Position numbers and translations under genes: made by a program | The notes under the pieces: model-generated | The model's input: the letters and a program-made list of their open reading frames with translations, nothing else | The model's database searches: none | Told to the model about the DNA's origin: nothing | DNA from: an uncultured Streptococcus sp. | GTDB lineage: Bacteria; Bacillota; Bacilli; Lactobacillales; Streptococcaceae | Assembly (NCBI RefSeq): GCF_959025735.1 | Contig: NZ_CAUFJQ010000002.1 | Location: forward strand, 1-44,461 | Reading direction: 5' to 3' | DNA: 44,461 bases | In this document: piece by piece, positions 25,822 through 34,115 of the stretch | Numbering within the stretch: position 1 is the first letter of the stretch | How the letters are laid out: each line of letters starts with the position of its first letter

Positions 25822-26301
25822 TTATTTATGGTAGGGGCTCCCCTGTTGAATCATGAAAGCACGATAGATTTGTTCCACCAGGACTAATTTCATCAACTGA
25901 TGAGGAAGAGTTAATTGACCAAAGCTCATCAATAGATTTCCTCTTTTTTTCACTTCTGGAGACAGCCCAAGACTGCCTCCGATAACAAAAGTAAGATTTG
26001 AATAACCAGATGTCATAATCTGGTCGATCGTTTGACTAAATTTCTCTGAAGGAAATTGTTTTCCTTCAATGGCCAATACAATCACATATTCCTTATCTGA
26101 AATTTTAGAGAGAATTCGTTCCCCCTCCCTTTCAAGGATTTGTTGATTTTCGAGTTGACTAGCACGATCTGGAGTTTTTTCATCAACTAACTCAACCTGT
26201 TCTACTTTCGCAAATCGACCAAGCCTTTTAATATACTCCGCAATTCCATCTTTTAAATATTTTTCTTTTAATTTTCCAACGGTTATCAATTTAATTTTCA
26301 T
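25822..26301 (-). CDS. rlmH: 23S rRNA pseudouridine-1915 N3-methyltransferase RlmH
   Basis: SPOUT-family methyltransferase acting on helix 69 of 23S rRNA in assembled ribosomes. The 159-aa protein has the SAM-binding knot with FVIGGSLGLSPEV (about 107-119) and the C-terminal FGQLTLPHQLMKLVLVEQIYRAF that is nearly invariant in the family. AGGGGA precedes the ATG closely. Confidence 0.97.
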   Translation of the reverse strand: MKIKLITVGKLKEKYLKDGIAEYIKRLGRFAKVEQVELVDEKTPDRASQLENQQILEREGERILSKISDKEYVIVLAIEGKQFPSEKFSQTIDQIMTSGYSNLTFVIGGSLGLSPEVKKRGNLLMSFGQLTLPHQLMKLVLVEQIYRAFMIQQGSPYHK

Positions 26302-26336
26302 TCCCCTATTGTAGCATAATTCTTCAATTCCACAAA

Positions 26337-26432
26337 TAATCCACAGCTATAGAAAGGAAATCTATTCTATAAAGTCCTTTTTAAAGCCATTTCTCAACTA
26401 AATTCTACAAGTTATCCACAATTTGTGGATAA
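26337..26432. other. DnaA boxes between rlmH and htrA
   Basis: A consensus TTATCCACA at 26412-26420 faces TGTGGATAA at 26424-26432, forming a palindromic pair. A one-mismatch box TAATCCACA is at 26337-26345. The pair lies just upstream of the htrA promoter, so DnaA could also influence htrA. Confidence 0.7.
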
Positions 26433-26441
26433 CTTTAGTTA

Positions 26442-26474
26442 TTTAAGATATAATTAAGAAAGTTTTTCTATACT
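26442..26474 (+). promoter_or_regulatory. htrA promoter with CiaR box
   Basis: TTTAAG-ATATA-ATTAAG (26442-26458) matches the CiaR consensus NTTAAG-N5-WTTAAG exactly. TATACT (26469-26474) begins 10 bases after it, so the box replaces the -35, as expected for an activator. htrA is a known CiaRH target in pneumococcus. Confidence 0.85.
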
Positions 26475-26505
26475 TTAGACAATTTGATATCCTTAGGAGG
26501 AAAAT

Positions 26506-27687
26506 ATGAAATCTTCATCTAATTTACTGAAAAAACTCGGAAACATAACCCTCATTTTCGTTGTAGGTTTTCTAGGTGGGATTCTTGGAACCTTTTTAAC
26601 CTTACAAACCTCTCATTCTTCTACTTCAAATACTGAAAGTAAGCAAGTACACTCAACCACTGTTAAAACAGCTTATAAAAATACAACCTCAACTAGTGAG
26701 GCCGTAGACAAGGTGAAAAATGCTGTGGTTTCTGTGATTACTTATTCTGATTCTTCGAATCAAGGGCTATTTGAAAAAGAAGAAAACTCTGACTCACAAA
26801 TTTCTAGTGAAGGTTCTGGGGTCATTTATAAAAAAGAAGGAAAATATGCCTACCTTGTTACCAACACCCATGTAATCAATGGTGCTAAAAAAGTAGACAT
26901 TCTTTTAGCAGATGGGAATAAAGTCCCCGGAGAAGTAGTTGGGTCAGATGTCTATTCTGATATTGCAGTCGTTCGCATCAGTGCGGATAAAGCAAAGGCA
27001 GTAGCTGAATTCGGAGATTCAAACCAATTAACGGTTGGTGAGACTGCGATTGCGATCGGTAGCCCTCTTGGAACAGATTATGCTAATTCTGTTACCCAAG
27101 GGATTATTTCTAGCCAAGGCCGCAATGTGAAATTGAAAGCCGATAATGGACAAAATATCTCTACACGCGCCTTACAAACAGACGCAGCCATCAACCCAGG
27201 AAACTCTGGAGGCCCATTAATCAATATTCAAGGACAAGTCATCGGGATTACCTCAAGTAAAATTTCAAATAACGGACAAACTTCAGTAGAAGGAATGGGA
27301 TTTGCAATTCCTGCAAATGATGTTGTCAATATTATCAAGCAGCTAGAAGAAAAAGGAAAAGTAGTTCGACCAGCTCTTGGAATCCAAATGATGGATTTAT
27401 CCAACCTTTCAACTTCTGATTTAAGCCAATTAAAACTTCCTGAAAAAATCTCTGGAGGAGTACTGGTTCGTTCAACACTTGAAAATATGCCTGCTTCAGA
27501 TAAATTGCAACGTTATGATGTCATCACAAAGATCGATGATACAGATATCGAGTCAACTGCAGATTTACAATCCGCCCTCTATTCTCACCAAATCAATGAT
27601 ACAATCAAGGTCACATTCTATCGTGATGGAAAACAACAAACAACTTCTATCAAGTTGACAAAATCAACTGAGGATCTGAGCGATTAA
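26506..27687 (+). CDS. htrA: surface serine protease HtrA (DegP family)
   Basis: Membrane-anchored protease and quality-control factor that degrades misfolded exported proteins, and in pneumococcus limits competence by digesting CSP. The 393-aa protein has an N-terminal membrane anchor (about 13-33), a trypsin-like domain with catalytic His122 (VTNTHVING), Asp near 152 (SDIAVV) and Ser234 (GNSGGP), and one C-terminal PDZ domain (about 285-385). AGGAGG lies upstream of the ATG. The CiaR box in the promoter predicts induction by envelope stress. Confidence 0.97.
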   Translation: MKSSSNLLKKLGNITLIFVVGFLGGILGTFLTLQTSHSSTSNTESKQVHSTTVKTAYKNTTSTSEAVDKVKNAVVSVITYSDSSNQGLFEKEENSDSQISSEGSGVIYKKEGKYAYLVTNTHVINGAKKVDILLADGNKVPGEVVGSDVYSDIAVVRISADKAKAVAEFGDSNQLTVGETAIAIGSPLGTDYANSVTQGIISSQGRNVKLKADNGQNISTRALQTDAAINPGNSGGPLINIQGQVIGITSSKISNNGQTSVEGMGFAIPANDVVNIIKQLEEKGKVVRPALGIQMMDLSNLSTSDLSQLKLPEKISGGVLVRSTLENMPASDKLQRYDVITKIDDTDIESTADLQSALYSHQINDTIKVTFYRDGKQQTTSIKLTKSTEDLSD

Positions 27688-27712
27688 CGTTCACTTTCTT
27701 GACATACTTGTA

Positions 27713-27744
27713 AACACACCTTTACGAATTTGTAAAGGTGTGTT
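27713..27744. other. 13-bp-stem hairpin between htrA and parB
   Basis: AACACACCTTTAC (27713-27725) and GTAAAGGTGTGTT (27732-27744) are perfectly complementary around a GAATTT loop. No proper T-run follows, so termination would be weak. The right arm holds the only purine-rich AAAGG before parB. Confidence 0.7.
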
Positions 27745-27758
27745 ATTCTATTCATAAG

Positions 27759-28520
27759 ATGGAAAAATTAGAAAAAATAGCGGTAAAGGACATTCGAACC
27801 AATCCTTTCCAACCAAGAAAAGTATTTGATCAAGAAAAATTAGAAGAACTGGCTCAGTCAATCAAAGAAAATGGCTTAATTCAACCCATTATTGTCAGAA
27901 AATCTCCAATAATTGGTTTTGAATTGCTTGCAGGTGAAAGACGTTTTAGAGCTTCAAAAATTGCTGGATTAGAGCTTGTTCCTGCGATTATTAAAGAGTT
28001 AACAGATCAAGAAATGATGCGACAAGCCATTATTGAAAATCTTCAACGAGAAGATCTCAATCCAATTGAAGAAGCTATCTCCTACCAGAAGCTCGTTGAT
28101 CATGGCTATAAGCACGACCAAATCGCTCAATTTATGGGAAAATCTAGACCCTATATCAGCAATATGCTTCGCTTGTTACATCTAGCTCCCTCTGTTCAAG
28201 AAGCTGTGATTCAAAATGATATTTCTTCGGCTCACGCGCGTGTTCTTGTTCCTCTTGATGAAGAAGAGCAGCGCTTTTGGTTGGAGCGAATCAAACAGGA
28301 TCATTTAAATGTTCGAACATTAGAAAGCAAGATCAGTTCAAAAAGAAAACAGAAAAATAAAAAAGCAAAAGAGAGCTTCCTACTAGAAGAGGAACAACGA
28401 TTGAAAAAAATATTAGGAACAGATGTGACGATACACTCCTCTTCTCAAAATAAAGGAACTATCCAAATTTCTTTTTCCAGTCTTGATGAATACCAACGAA
28501 TTATCAACAGCCTCAAATAA
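27759..28520 (+). CDS. parB: chromosome partitioning protein ParB (Spo0J)
   Basis: CTP-dependent clamp that loads at parS and recruits SMC for origin segregation. The 253-aa protein has the ParB N-terminal domain with LAGERRFRAS (about 62-71) and ENLQREDLNPIEEA (about 94-107), a central helix-turn-helix (KSRPYISNMLRL) and a C-terminal dimerisation part. As in other streptococci there is no parA next to it. The ATG at 27759 matches the family N-terminus but lacks a normal ribosome site; a GTG 7 codons earlier lies inside the hairpin. Three parS-like sites are in the window. Confidence 0.95.
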   Translation: MEKLEKIAVKDIRTNPFQPRKVFDQEKLEELAQSIKENGLIQPIIVRKSPIIGFELLAGERRFRASKIAGLELVPAIIKELTDQEMMRQAIIENLQREDLNPIEEAISYQKLVDHGYKHDQIAQFMGKSRPYISNMLRLLHLAPSVQEAVIQNDISSAHARVLVPLDEEEQRFWLERIKQDHLNVRTLESKISSKRKQKNKKAKESFLLEEEQRLKKILGTDVTIHSSSQNKGTIQISFSSLDEYQRIINSLK

Positions 28521-28540
28521 GGCTGTTATTTTTATTTTTT
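28507..28540 (+). terminator. parB terminator
   Basis: AACAGCCT (28507-28514) and AGGCTGTT (28521-28528) form an 8-bp stem followed by ATTTTTATTTTT. The stem includes the last parB codons. Confidence 0.85.
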
Positions 28541-28606
28541 GTATTGACAAGCTTTTCCACCATGAAAATCTTTTGTAAATAGCAGAAAAATAAGGATATT
28601 CTCTAG

Positions 28607-28737
28607 TTATCCCCACTTTGTGGATAACTTTTAAAAACAATGTGAATTTAAATTCACAACTTGTGGAAAAGTTTAAAACTATAATTTAATTTCATGAAAT
28701 TTAGCCTGTGGAAAACTATTTTTGTTTGTGGTAGAAT
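28607..28737. other. DnaA-box cluster and dnaA promoter region
   Basis: TTATCCCCA (28607-28615, one mismatch), TGTGGATAA (28619-28627, consensus), and two TGTGGAAAA (28662-28670, 28707-28715). A possible -10, TAGAAT (28732-28737), has TGGAAA 17 bases upstream as a weak -35 that overlaps the last box, which fits DnaA autoregulation. Confidence 0.75.
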
Positions 28738-28787
28738 AGGAGTACGTATGATTTGATACAATTCAAGAAAAGGAGGGAAGTCTGATA

Positions 28788-30146
28788 GTGTCACAAGAAG
28801 AGCAATTTTGGTCTCGTTTTTTAGAATTAGCCCAATTACAACTAAAAGATAGTGCCTATGATTTTTTTGTCGCCGATTCAAAATTAGTCAAAATCGATGG
28901 AGAGACGGCTACCATTTATCTTGATGGGAATTATAAAGAATTATTTTGGGAAACAAATCTAAAAAATGCTTTGATCACAGCCAGCTTTGAAGTCTACAAT
29001 ACAGATTTGAAGTTCCATTTCGTTTTTGAAGATACCGAAGAAATTCCTAGTAGTCATAGCAGTGAGAATAGGAGATTATCTTCAGGTAGCTTAACAACCG
29101 AACCGTTGCCTAAAATTGATACAGGTCTGAAATCAAAGTACACCTTTGATAATTTTGTGCAAGGGGATGGAAATATTTGGGCGAAAGCAGCAGCGCTTGC
29201 AGTTTCTGAAAATCTTGCAACAACTTACAACCCTCTCTTTATCTATGGTGGACCAGGGCTTGGAAAGACTCACCTATTGAACGCAATTGGAAATCAAATC
29301 CTAGAAAATATTCCAAATGCACGGGTTAAGTATGTCCCAGCAGAAACCTTTATTAATGAATTTTTAGAACACCTTCGATTAGGAGAAATGAAGACGTTCA
29401 AGAATACCTATCGAAGTCTTGATCTCTTACTGATCGATGATATCCAGTCACTCGGCGGTAAAAAAGTCACGACTCAAGAGGAATTCTTTAATACCTTTAA
29501 TGCACTCCATAGCGACAACAAACAGATTGTTCTAACAAGCGATCGAAGTCCGGATCATTTAGATAGTCTTGAAGAGCGGCTGGTTACTCGTTTCAAATGG
29601 GGACTAACGCAAAATATAACACCACCTGATTTTGAAACTCGGATTGCCATCTTACGGAATAAAATTGAAGATCTAGACTATATTTTTCCTAATGACACAC
29701 TAGAATATCTAGCTGGTCAGTTTGATTCAAATGTCCGAGACTTAGAAGGTGCCTTAAATGATATTTCTTTAATGGCGAAGGTAAAAAAACTAAAAGAAAT
29801 TACGATCGATGTTGCAGCTGAAGCTATTCGAGCTCGTAAAAACGATAATAGCAAGACGCTTGTCATCCCCATTGAAAAAATTCAGGAAGCAGTTGGAGCC
29901 TTTTATGGAGTCAGTGTAAAAGAAATCAAAGGTTCTCGAAGAGTTCAGAATATTGTCCTAGCACGACAAGTGGCCATGTATCTTTCAAGAGAGATGACGG
30001 ACAACTCACTTCCTCGAATCGGAAAAGAATTCGGTGGAAAAGACCACACGACTGTCATTCATGCCTATGAAAAAATTAAAAGTATGGTCGACACAGATGA
30101 TAATCTACGACTCGAAATTCAAAGTATCAAGAAAAAGCTAAATTAA
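28788..30146 (+). CDS. dnaA: chromosomal replication initiator DnaA
   Basis: AAA+ initiator that binds DnaA boxes and opens the origin. The 452-aa protein has an N-terminal helicase-loader interaction domain (1-85), a short linker, the AAA+ domain with Walker A GGPGLGKT (about 155) and Walker B LLLIDDIQ (about 216), and the C-terminal box-binding domain with the signature GGKDHTTVIHAYEKI (about 412-426). GTG start with AGGAGGG 10 bases upstream. Confidence 0.99.
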   Translation: MSQEEQFWSRFLELAQLQLKDSAYDFFVADSKLVKIDGETATIYLDGNYKELFWETNLKNALITASFEVYNTDLKFHFVFEDTEEIPSSHSSENRRLSSGSLTTEPLPKIDTGLKSKYTFDNFVQGDGNIWAKAAALAVSENLATTYNPLFIYGGPGLGKTHLLNAIGNQILENIPNARVKYVPAETFINEFLEHLRLGEMKTFKNTYRSLDLLLIDDIQSLGGKKVTTQEEFFNTFNALHSDNKQIVLTSDRSPDHLDSLEERLVTRFKWGLTQNITPPDFETRIAILRNKIEDLDYIFPNDTLEYLAGQFDSNVRDLEGALNDISLMAKVKKLKEITIDVAAEAIRARKNDNSKTLVIPIEKIQEAVGAFYGVSVKEIKGSRRVQNIVLARQVAMYLSREMTDNSLPRIGKEFGGKDHTTVIHAYEKIKSMVDTDDNLRLEIQSIKKKLN

Positions 30147-30148
30147 TC

Positions 30149-30293
30149 TGTGGATAACTTCCTCTAAACTTCTAGGGGTTATGCACAATTTTTAAACAAG
30201 TAACTTTTTAAGTCATAGATAGGATTCTGAGAGTTTTCCACAACTTCCACACAATCTACTATTACTATTATCTTACTAATCATAAAATAAATA
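30149..30293. other. origin unwinding region (DnaA boxes plus DnaA-trios)
   Basis: Boxes: TGTGGATAA (30149-30157), TTATGCACA (30179-30187), then adjacent TTTTCCACA (30234-30242) and ACTTCCACA (30243-30251). Four bases later CTA-CTA-TTA-CTA-TTA (30256-30270) forms five DnaA-trios (3'-GAT/AAT-5' on the other strand), followed by an AT-only-like stretch to about 30293. The order boxes, trios, AT-rich DNA is that of the B. subtilis basal unwinding system. Confidence 0.85.
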
Positions 30294-30305
30294 AAAGGAA
30301 TGACC

Positions 30306-31442
30306 ATGATAAATTTTTCTATTAACAAAACTTTATTTTTACAAGCACTAAATACTACCAAAAGAGCGATCAGTTCAAAAAATGCTATTCCAATCCTTTC
30401 CACGATTAAAATTGATGTAACTCCAGAAGGAGTTGCCTTATCTGGATCGAATGGCCAAATTTCAATTGAAAACTTTATTTCTATCAAAGATGAAAATGCT
30501 GGTTTATTGGTGACCTCTCCAGGTTCTATTTTATTGGAAGCAACTTTCTTTATTAATGTGGTTTCAAGTTTACCAGATGTTACTTTAGATTTTAAAGAGA
30601 TTGAACAAAAACAGGTTCTTTTAACAAGTGGAAAATCAGAAATTACACTTAAAGGAAAAGATGCAGATCAATATCCACGTATTCAAGAAATTGCTGCAAG
30701 TAATCCATTAGTTTTGGAAACAAAATTATTAAAACAATTAATTAATGAAACAGCATTTGCAGCAAGTGTACAAGAAAGTCGTCCAATTTTGACAGGTGTT
30801 CACTTTGTTTTATCAGATAATAAAGAGCTAAAAACAGTAGCAACAGACTCTCACCGTATGAGTCAAAAAGTGATTACACTGGAGAAAAATGGAGACAACT
30901 TTGATGTTGTCATCCCAAGTCGCTCTCTTCGTGAATTCACCTCTGTTTTTTCTGATGATATTGAAACAGTTGAGGTTTTCTTTGCTAACAATCAAATTCT
31001 CTTTAGAAGTGAACACATTAGTTTCTATACCCGTTTGCTAGAAGGAAATTATCCTGATACAGACCGTCTCATTCCAACAGAATTCAATACAGAGGCAACC
31101 TTCAATGTGGCTAACCTTCGATTTGCAATGGAGCGTGCTCGTCTTCTTTCAAATGCGACTCAAAACGGAACGGTTAAATTAGAGTTCAAAAATGGAGTGG
31201 TTTCTTCCCACGTTCATTCACCAGAAGTTGGGCGAGTAAATGAAGAGATCGATACGAGCGCCGTTTCAGGAGAGGATTTGTCTATTAGCTTTAATCCAAC
31301 TTATTTGATTGAAGCGCTCAAAGCTATTGACAGTGAACAAGTTGTTATTCGTTTTATTTCTTCTGTTAGACCGTTTACATTGGTTCCAGAAGGAAATGAA
31401 CAAGGGTTCATTCAATTGATTACGCCAGTTCGCACAAATTAA
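30306..31442 (+). CDS. dnaN: DNA polymerase III sliding clamp (beta)
   Basis: Ring-shaped processivity clamp. The 378-aa protein shows three repeated clamp domains and the conserved FSINKTLFLQALNTTKRAIS start and the C-terminal FTLVPEG and LITPVRTN segment that lines the partner-binding pocket. I use the second ATG (30306), because AAGGA sits about 6 bases before it and abuts the first ATG at 30300. Confidence 0.98.
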   Translation: MINFSINKTLFLQALNTTKRAISSKNAIPILSTIKIDVTPEGVALSGSNGQISIENFISIKDENAGLLVTSPGSILLEATFFINVVSSLPDVTLDFKEIEQKQVLLTSGKSEITLKGKDADQYPRIQEIAASNPLVLETKLLKQLINETAFAASVQESRPILTGVHFVLSDNKELKTVATDSHRMSQKVITLEKNGDNFDVVIPSRSLREFTSVFSDDIETVEVFFANNQILFRSEHISFYTRLLEGNYPDTDRLIPTEFNTEATFNVANLRFAMERARLLSNATQNGTVKLEFKNGVVSSHVHSPEVGRVNEEIDTSAVSGEDLSISFNPTYLIEALKAIDSEQVVIRFISSVRPFTLVPEGNEQGFIQLITPVRTN

Positions 31443-31454
31443 CAAAGGTGAATC

Positions 31455-31646
31455 ATGTATACGTTAGGTGATTTTGTAGAAATGAAAAAGCCTCACGCTT
31501 GTGTGATTAAAGAAACAGGCAAGAAGGCAAATCGTTGGGAAATTACGCGACTTGGTGCAGACATAAAAATCAAGTGTAGCAATTGTGATCATGTGGTCAT
31601 GATGAGTCGCCATGATTTTGAACAGAAAATGAAGAAAGTACTATAA
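31455..31646 (+). CDS. yyzM: DUF951 (YyzM-like) small protein
   Basis: The 63-aa basic protein begins YTLGDFVEMKKPHAC and has a paired-cysteine segment KCSNCDHVVMMSR (about 44-56), typical of DUF951, found next to dnaN in streptococci. Two Cys plus the earlier Cys and His could bind metal, but the function is unknown. AAAGGTG lies before the ATG, 12 bases after dnaN. Confidence 0.9.
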   Translation: MYTLGDFVEMKKPHACVIKETGKKANRWEITRLGADIKIKCSNCDHVVMMSRHDFEQKMKKVL

Positions 31647-31678
31647 AAGGTTCAGTCACTTATGTGACCGAACCTTTT
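31645..31678. terminator. bidirectional terminator between yyzM and the lipoprotein gene
   Basis: AAAAGGTTC-a-GTCAC and GTGAC-c-GAACCTTTT form a long stem with one mismatch and a TTAT loop. It serves both converging genes. Confidence 0.85.
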
Positions 31679-31681
31679 CGA

Positions 31682-32179
31682 TTATTTTAATTCTTCAAAT
31701 TTTCCATTTTTAACTTCTTTGAAACCACCCTGTTTCATCATATCAAAAGTTGATTTGAAGCTGATATAGTCGACTTTTTTATCTTTTTGTGTCGTTACTA
31801 ATTTCTTTTCAATTAGCTGATCTAAGTCTGCCTTTTCATAATTTAGTGTTGTTTTTTCAACCAAATAATCATCTTTATATTCAGCAGAATGTGTGAATCC
31901 TTTGACATCTTTGTATTCTTCATCATATTTATCGATCATTTCCTTTAATTGATCTTTCGTAACTCCCGCCTCTTTGTAATAAATAGTAGTGGTGGTTTGG
32001 TTACTGATCGCTTTATCACCTTTATGTTCTAGTGTAATACGAACATCTGTTTTCTTTTCTTGGTTGATTGCCTGAAGATAGGATTTTTGAACAGATTGTT
32101 GTCCACAAGCTCCAAGAAGAAAGAGCGTAAAGATAGCGATTAAAGAAAGAAAAATAGATTTCCATATTTGTTTTTTCAT
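31682..32179 (-). CDS. YehR/DUF1307-like lipoprotein
   Basis: The 165-aa precursor has a lipoprotein signal peptide with lipobox LLGAC (Cys near residue 25). The mature part is charged and resembles the YehR (DUF1307) lipoprotein family of Gram-positives, of unknown function. I start at 32179, with AAGGAG 8 bases upstream. It is the only minus-strand coding gene on the right arm, so it is transcribed against the replication fork. The minus-strand TGATATACT (32211-32219) is a likely extended -10. Confidence 0.8.
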   Translation of the reverse strand: MKKQIWKSIFLSLIAIFTLFLLGACGQQSVQKSYLQAINQEKKTDVRITLEHKGDKAISNQTTTTIYYKEAGVTKDQLKEMIDKYDEEYKDVKGFTHSAEYKDDYLVEKTTLNYEKADLDQLIEKKLVTTQKDKKVDYISFKSTFDMMKQGGFKEVKNGKFEELK

Positions 32180-32312
32180 CTGAAAAACTCCTTTGTTCAT
32201 TGTTAAATATAGTATATCATTTTTATCTTTTTAGAACGTTACAGTTTGATGAAAAAATCTAGTTTCAAAGGTCATGAAATATTTTATTTTTCATTACTTG
32301 TCTTTTGAATTA

Positions 32313-32321
32313 TGTTATAAT
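32313..32321 (+). promoter_or_regulatory. extended -10 promoter of ychF
   Basis: TGTTATAAT, 36 bases before the ychF ATG, with ATTACT as a weak -35. Confidence 0.65.
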
Positions 32322-32357
32322 AAAAGAGATTGAAATTTGAACGGAGAAAAAAGAAAA

Positions 32358-33473
32358 ATGGCATTAACAGCAGGTATCGTTGGCTTACCAAATGTTGGTA
32401 AATCAACCCTATTTAACGCAATTACAAAAGCAGGAGCAGAGGCCGCAAACTATCCCTTTGCAACCATTGATCCAAACGTCGGGATGGTAGAAGTTCCAGA
32501 TGAACGCCTCCAAAAATTGACGGAAATGATTACTCCTAAGAAGACAGTTCCGACTACTTTTGAATTTACAGATATTGCTGGGATTGTGAAAGGGGCTTCT
32601 AAGGGAGAAGGACTTGGTAATAAATTCTTGGCCAATATCCGTGAAGTAGATGCCATTGTCCATGTAGTGCGTGCTTTTGATGATGAAAATGTCATGCGGG
32701 AGCAAGGTCGTGAAGATGCCTTTGTTGATCCACTGGCAGATATTGATACCATCAATTTAGAATTAATTTTAGCCGACTTAGAGTCTGTCAATAAACGCTA
32801 TGCGCGTGTAGAAAAAATCGCTCGTACACAAAAAGATAAGGATTCTGTTGCAGAATTTAATGTTCTACAAAAAATCAAACCAGTTCTTGAAGATGGTAAA
32901 TCAGCTCGTACCATTGAATTCACGGAGGAAGAACAAAAAGTGGTGGAAGGACTTTTCCTTTTGACTACCAAACCAGTTCTTTATGTAGCCAATGTGGATG
33001 AAGATGTTGTTGCAGATCCAGATTCTATCGAGTATGTGAAGCAAATTCGTGACTTTGCGGCAACAGAGAATGCGGAAGTCGTGGTGATTTCTGCGCGTGC
33101 TGAGGAAGAAATTTCTGAGTTAGATGATGCAGATAAACAAGAATTTTTAGAGGCGATTGGCCTAACAGAGTCTGGAGTTGATAAACTCACGCGTGCAGCT
33201 TACCACTTGTTGGGACTTGGCACTTATTTCACAGCTGGTGAAAAAGAAGTGCGTGCTTGGACCTTCAAACGTGGCATGAAAGCACCTCAAGCTGCTGGAA
33301 TCATCCACTCTGATTTTGAAAAAGGATTTATTCGTGCCGTGACCATGTCCTATGATGATTTGGTTAAATACGGTTCTGAAAAGGCTGTAAAAGAAGCAGG
33401 ACGCTTGCGCGAAGAAGGAAAAGAATATGTTGTCCAAGATGGGGACATCATGGAATTCCGTTTTAATGTATAA
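32358..33473 (+). CDS. ychF: redox-regulated ATPase YchF (OLA1 family)
   Basis: Obg-family P-loop protein that prefers ATP over GTP and associates with ribosomes. The 371-aa protein has G1 GLPNVGKST (about 8-16), G3 DIAGIV, the G4 region altered to NVDE as in the ATP-preferring family, and a C-terminal TGS domain (about 280-371). The start at 32358 gives the canonical MALTAGIVG; a longer frame adds 7 residues. GGAG lies 11 bases upstream. Confidence 0.97.
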   Translation: MALTAGIVGLPNVGKSTLFNAITKAGAEAANYPFATIDPNVGMVEVPDERLQKLTEMITPKKTVPTTFEFTDIAGIVKGASKGEGLGNKFLANIREVDAIVHVVRAFDDENVMREQGREDAFVDPLADIDTINLELILADLESVNKRYARVEKIARTQKDKDSVAEFNVLQKIKPVLEDGKSARTIEFTEEEQKVVEGLFLLTTKPVLYVANVDEDVVADPDSIEYVKQIRDFAATENAEVVVISARAEEEISELDDADKQEFLEAIGLTESGVDKLTRAAYHLLGLGTYFTAGEKEVRAWTFKRGMKAPQAAGIIHSDFEKGFIRAVTMSYDDLVKYGSEKAVKEAGRLREEGKEYVVQDGDIMEFRFNV

Positions 33474-33490
33474 GAGAGTTAAAAAGATGT

Positions 33491-33520
33491 AAAGGTTGGA
33501 AAAAATATTTCCAACCCTTT
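33491..33520 (+). terminator. ychF terminator
   Basis: AAAGGTTGGAAA pairs with TTTCCAACCcTTT, followed by TAG. One C is bulged. Confidence 0.75.
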
Positions 33521-33541
33521 TAGTGTTTTGAAAGGAAAGAG

Positions 33542-34111
33542 ATGACGAAATTAATTGTTGGATTGGGAAATCCAGGTGATAAGTATTTTGAAACCAAACA
33601 CAATGTAGGCTTTATGTTAGTTGATCAAATGGCAAAGTCTTTAAATCTTACTTTCTCCCATGATAAAATTTTTCAAGCTGATATTGCCTCAACATTTTTA
33701 AATGGCGAAAAGGTCTATTTTGTAAAGCCAACCACTTTCATGAATGAGAGTGGAAAAGCAGTCCATGCCCTTCTGACTTATTATGGTCTGGATATTGAAG
33801 ATCTTTTGGTTATTTACGATGATTTAGATATGGAAGTTGGCAAGATTCGTCTTCGAGCTAAAGGATCAGCTGGAGGTCATAACGGAATCAAATCGATTAT
33901 CAATCATATTGGAACTCAGACTTTTTATCGAATTAAGATTGGAATTGGAAGACCTAAGCAGGGCATGTCAGTTGTTCATCATGTCTTAGGAAAATTTGAT
34001 AAAGACGATTACATCACTATTCTACAAACAATTGATCGAGTAGAGGAAGCGGTTAACGATTACTTGGTAGAAGAAAATTTTGAAAGAAGCATGCAGAAAT
34101 ACAACGGGTAA
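33542..34111 (+). CDS. pth: peptidyl-tRNA hydrolase
   Basis: Releases tRNA from stalled peptidyl-tRNA. The 189-aa protein has the conserved GLGNPGDKYFETKHNVGF start with Asn near 9 and catalytic His near 20, the DDLDM motif (Asp near 94), and GSAGGHNGIKSI. AAAGGA precedes the ATG. It begins a nine-gene run to ftsH, only 4 bases from mfd. Confidence 0.98.
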   Translation: MTKLIVGLGNPGDKYFETKHNVGFMLVDQMAKSLNLTFSHDKIFQADIASTFLNGEKVYFVKPTTFMNESGKAVHALLTYYGLDIEDLLVIYDDLDMEVGKIRLRAKGSAGGHNGIKSIINHIGTQTFYRIKIGIGRPKQGMSVVHHVLGKFDKDDYITILQTIDRVEEAVNDYLVEENFERSMQKYNG

Positions 34112-34115
34112 GTAG

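Noticed and set aside
27722..27731. TACGAATT resembling the ComX-recognised CIN box (TACGAATA)
   Set aside because: One mismatch, and it forms the loop of a hairpin. No late competence gene follows (parB is not known to be one).
32409..33437. Several antisense open frames opposite ychF
   Set aside because: They mirror the codon pattern of ychF and show no recognisable domain.
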